Positions 5,928-6,366 of a DNA stretch of 6,366 nt are shown here, piece by piece (within the stretch, counting starts at the first letter, position 1; the number at the start of each line of letters is the position of its first letter). The notes under the pieces were generated by a model that ran no database searches, had not been told where the DNA came from, and saw only the letters and a program-made list of their open reading frames with translations. The position numbers and the translations under genes were made by a program. Source of the stretch: Deltaproteobacteria bacterium (GTDB lineage: Bacteria; Bdellovibrionota; UBA1018; UBA923); NCBI GenBank assembly GCA_016194725.1, contig JACQAW010000449.1:1-6366 (forward strand). Direction: 5' to 3'.

Positions 5928-6366
5928 CGAAACGCTCCGTGATGCTGCGGCCGATATCGCATTCGCCCAGGGCGTCGGGCAGGGGACGCAGGACCTCGGG
6001 ATGCGCGGTCAACGGGCCGTGGGTCAGGCCTTGCAGGAACTGCTGAATTGCCGGGTCTTTGCTGGCCTTGGCCTGGCTGGGCGTGCCGGCTTGCGTGAGT
6101 ATAGCGCCATCGGGCTTGTGAATCAGCACTCCAATTTTATCGGCCAGCTGATAAGCTCTCATGACGTCGCTCGTGACCACGACCACGGTCGTGCCGAACT
6201 CCGCTTTCAGCCGCAGCATGAGCTCGGCGATGACCCGTGAGGTGATCGGGTCCAGGCCGGCCGTGGGCTCGTCATAAAAAAGGACCTCGGGCTCGACAAT
6301 CAACGCGCGCGCGATGCCCAGGCGTTTTTGCATGCCGCCCGAAAGCTCGTCGGGAAACTGATGGCC
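5911..6366 (-). CDS. mlaF: MlaF-type ABC ATPase lacking the switch histidine (F2), 5' part outside window
   Basis: Second nucleotide-binding subunit of the transporter; only the C-terminal 151 residues are visible. The frame runs in from base 6366, where it encodes GHQFPDELSGGMQKR, so the ATG at 6333 is the Met of the signature, not a start. It has a canonical LSGGM signature, Walker B VLFYDEP with catalytic Glu, and D-loop GLDP. The H-loop reads VVVTSDVM: serine (AGC, 6169-6171) stands where the switch histidine is expected (VVSHDM in F1). Past the ATPase core comes an MlaF-like extension, IQQFLQGLTHGPLTAHPE and about 25 more residues. In E. coli MlaF a comparable C-terminal tail reaches across to the partner ATPase. 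Walker A and the Q-loop cannot be seen. The last 17 bases overlap the start of F1. F2 is the first visible gene of the operon; the promoter must lie outside the window. Confidence 0.92.
   Translation of the reverse strand, partial: GHQFPDELSGGMQKRLGIARALIVEPEVLFYDEPTAGLDPITSRVIAELMLRLKAEFGTTVVVVTSDVMRAYQLADKIGVLIHKPDGAILTQAGTPSQAKASKDPAIQQFLQGLTHGPLTAHPEVLRPLPDALGECDIGRSITERFDVDYF
5935..5938 (-). promoter_or_regulatory. Ribosome binding site of ATPase F1
   Basis: GGAG on the minus strand with a 7-base spacer to the ATG at 5927, within the F2 coding region. It decides the F1 start, which fits the family N-terminus (MSIIFDNVYKAFG). Confidence 0.7.

Noticed and set aside
5680..6240. 186-residue plus-strand open frame spanning the F1/F2 junction
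   Set aside because: Antisense to two ATPases with clear ABC motifs and without any recognisable domain.
6331..6333. ATG at 6333 (minus strand) as the F2 start codon
   Set aside because: It encodes the Met of the LSGGM signature motif; the frame continues upstream to the window edge with conserved sequence.

Overview
The window is dense bacterial chromosome with moderately high GC by eye. It looks like a diderm (Gram-negative-type) bacterium, because three genes and part of a fourth encode an MCE/Mla-type phospholipid ABC transporter, which acts at a double-membrane envelope. I cannot name the lineage from the sequence. The separately encoded paired permeases and paired ATPases are unlike the single mlaF/mlaE of enterobacteria. 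There are six genes, two of them cut by the window edges. There is no intergenic gap longer than 13 bases, and I saw no RNA gene, mobile element, CRISPR array or sizeable repeat.

Left part, plus strand (2-2818): the 3' two-thirds of aspS (aspartyl-tRNA synthetase), then, after 12 bases, a complete FAD-dependent glycerol-3-phosphate dehydrogenase (glpD). The two probably share a transcript.

Right part, minus strand (6366 down to 2832), in order of transcription: an MlaF-type ATPase cut by the right edge (here F2), a second complete MlaF-type ATPase (F1), a first MlaE/YrbE-type permease (E1), a second MlaE-type permease (E2), and an MlaD-type MCE protein with a long C-terminal helical region. 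Junctions are a 17-base overlap, two TGATG stop/start overlaps and a 5-base gap, so the five genes look like one tightly coupled operon. It converges tail-to-tail on glpD.

The main observation is that the two ATPases carry complementary defects. F1 has an intact Walker A, Walker B and switch histidine, but a degraded signature motif (ISYGM instead of LSGGM). F2 has a perfect LSGGM and Walker B, but a serine in place of the switch histidine. In a head-to-tail ABC dimer this leaves one fully consensus ATP site and puts both defects in the other. That is the arrangement known from asymmetric ABC proteins such as CFTR. With two divergent permeases, the simplest reading is an obligate heterodimeric Mla transporter (F1-F2/E1-E2 plus an MCE ring). 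This is inference from motifs, and the N-terminal half of F2 lies outside the window.
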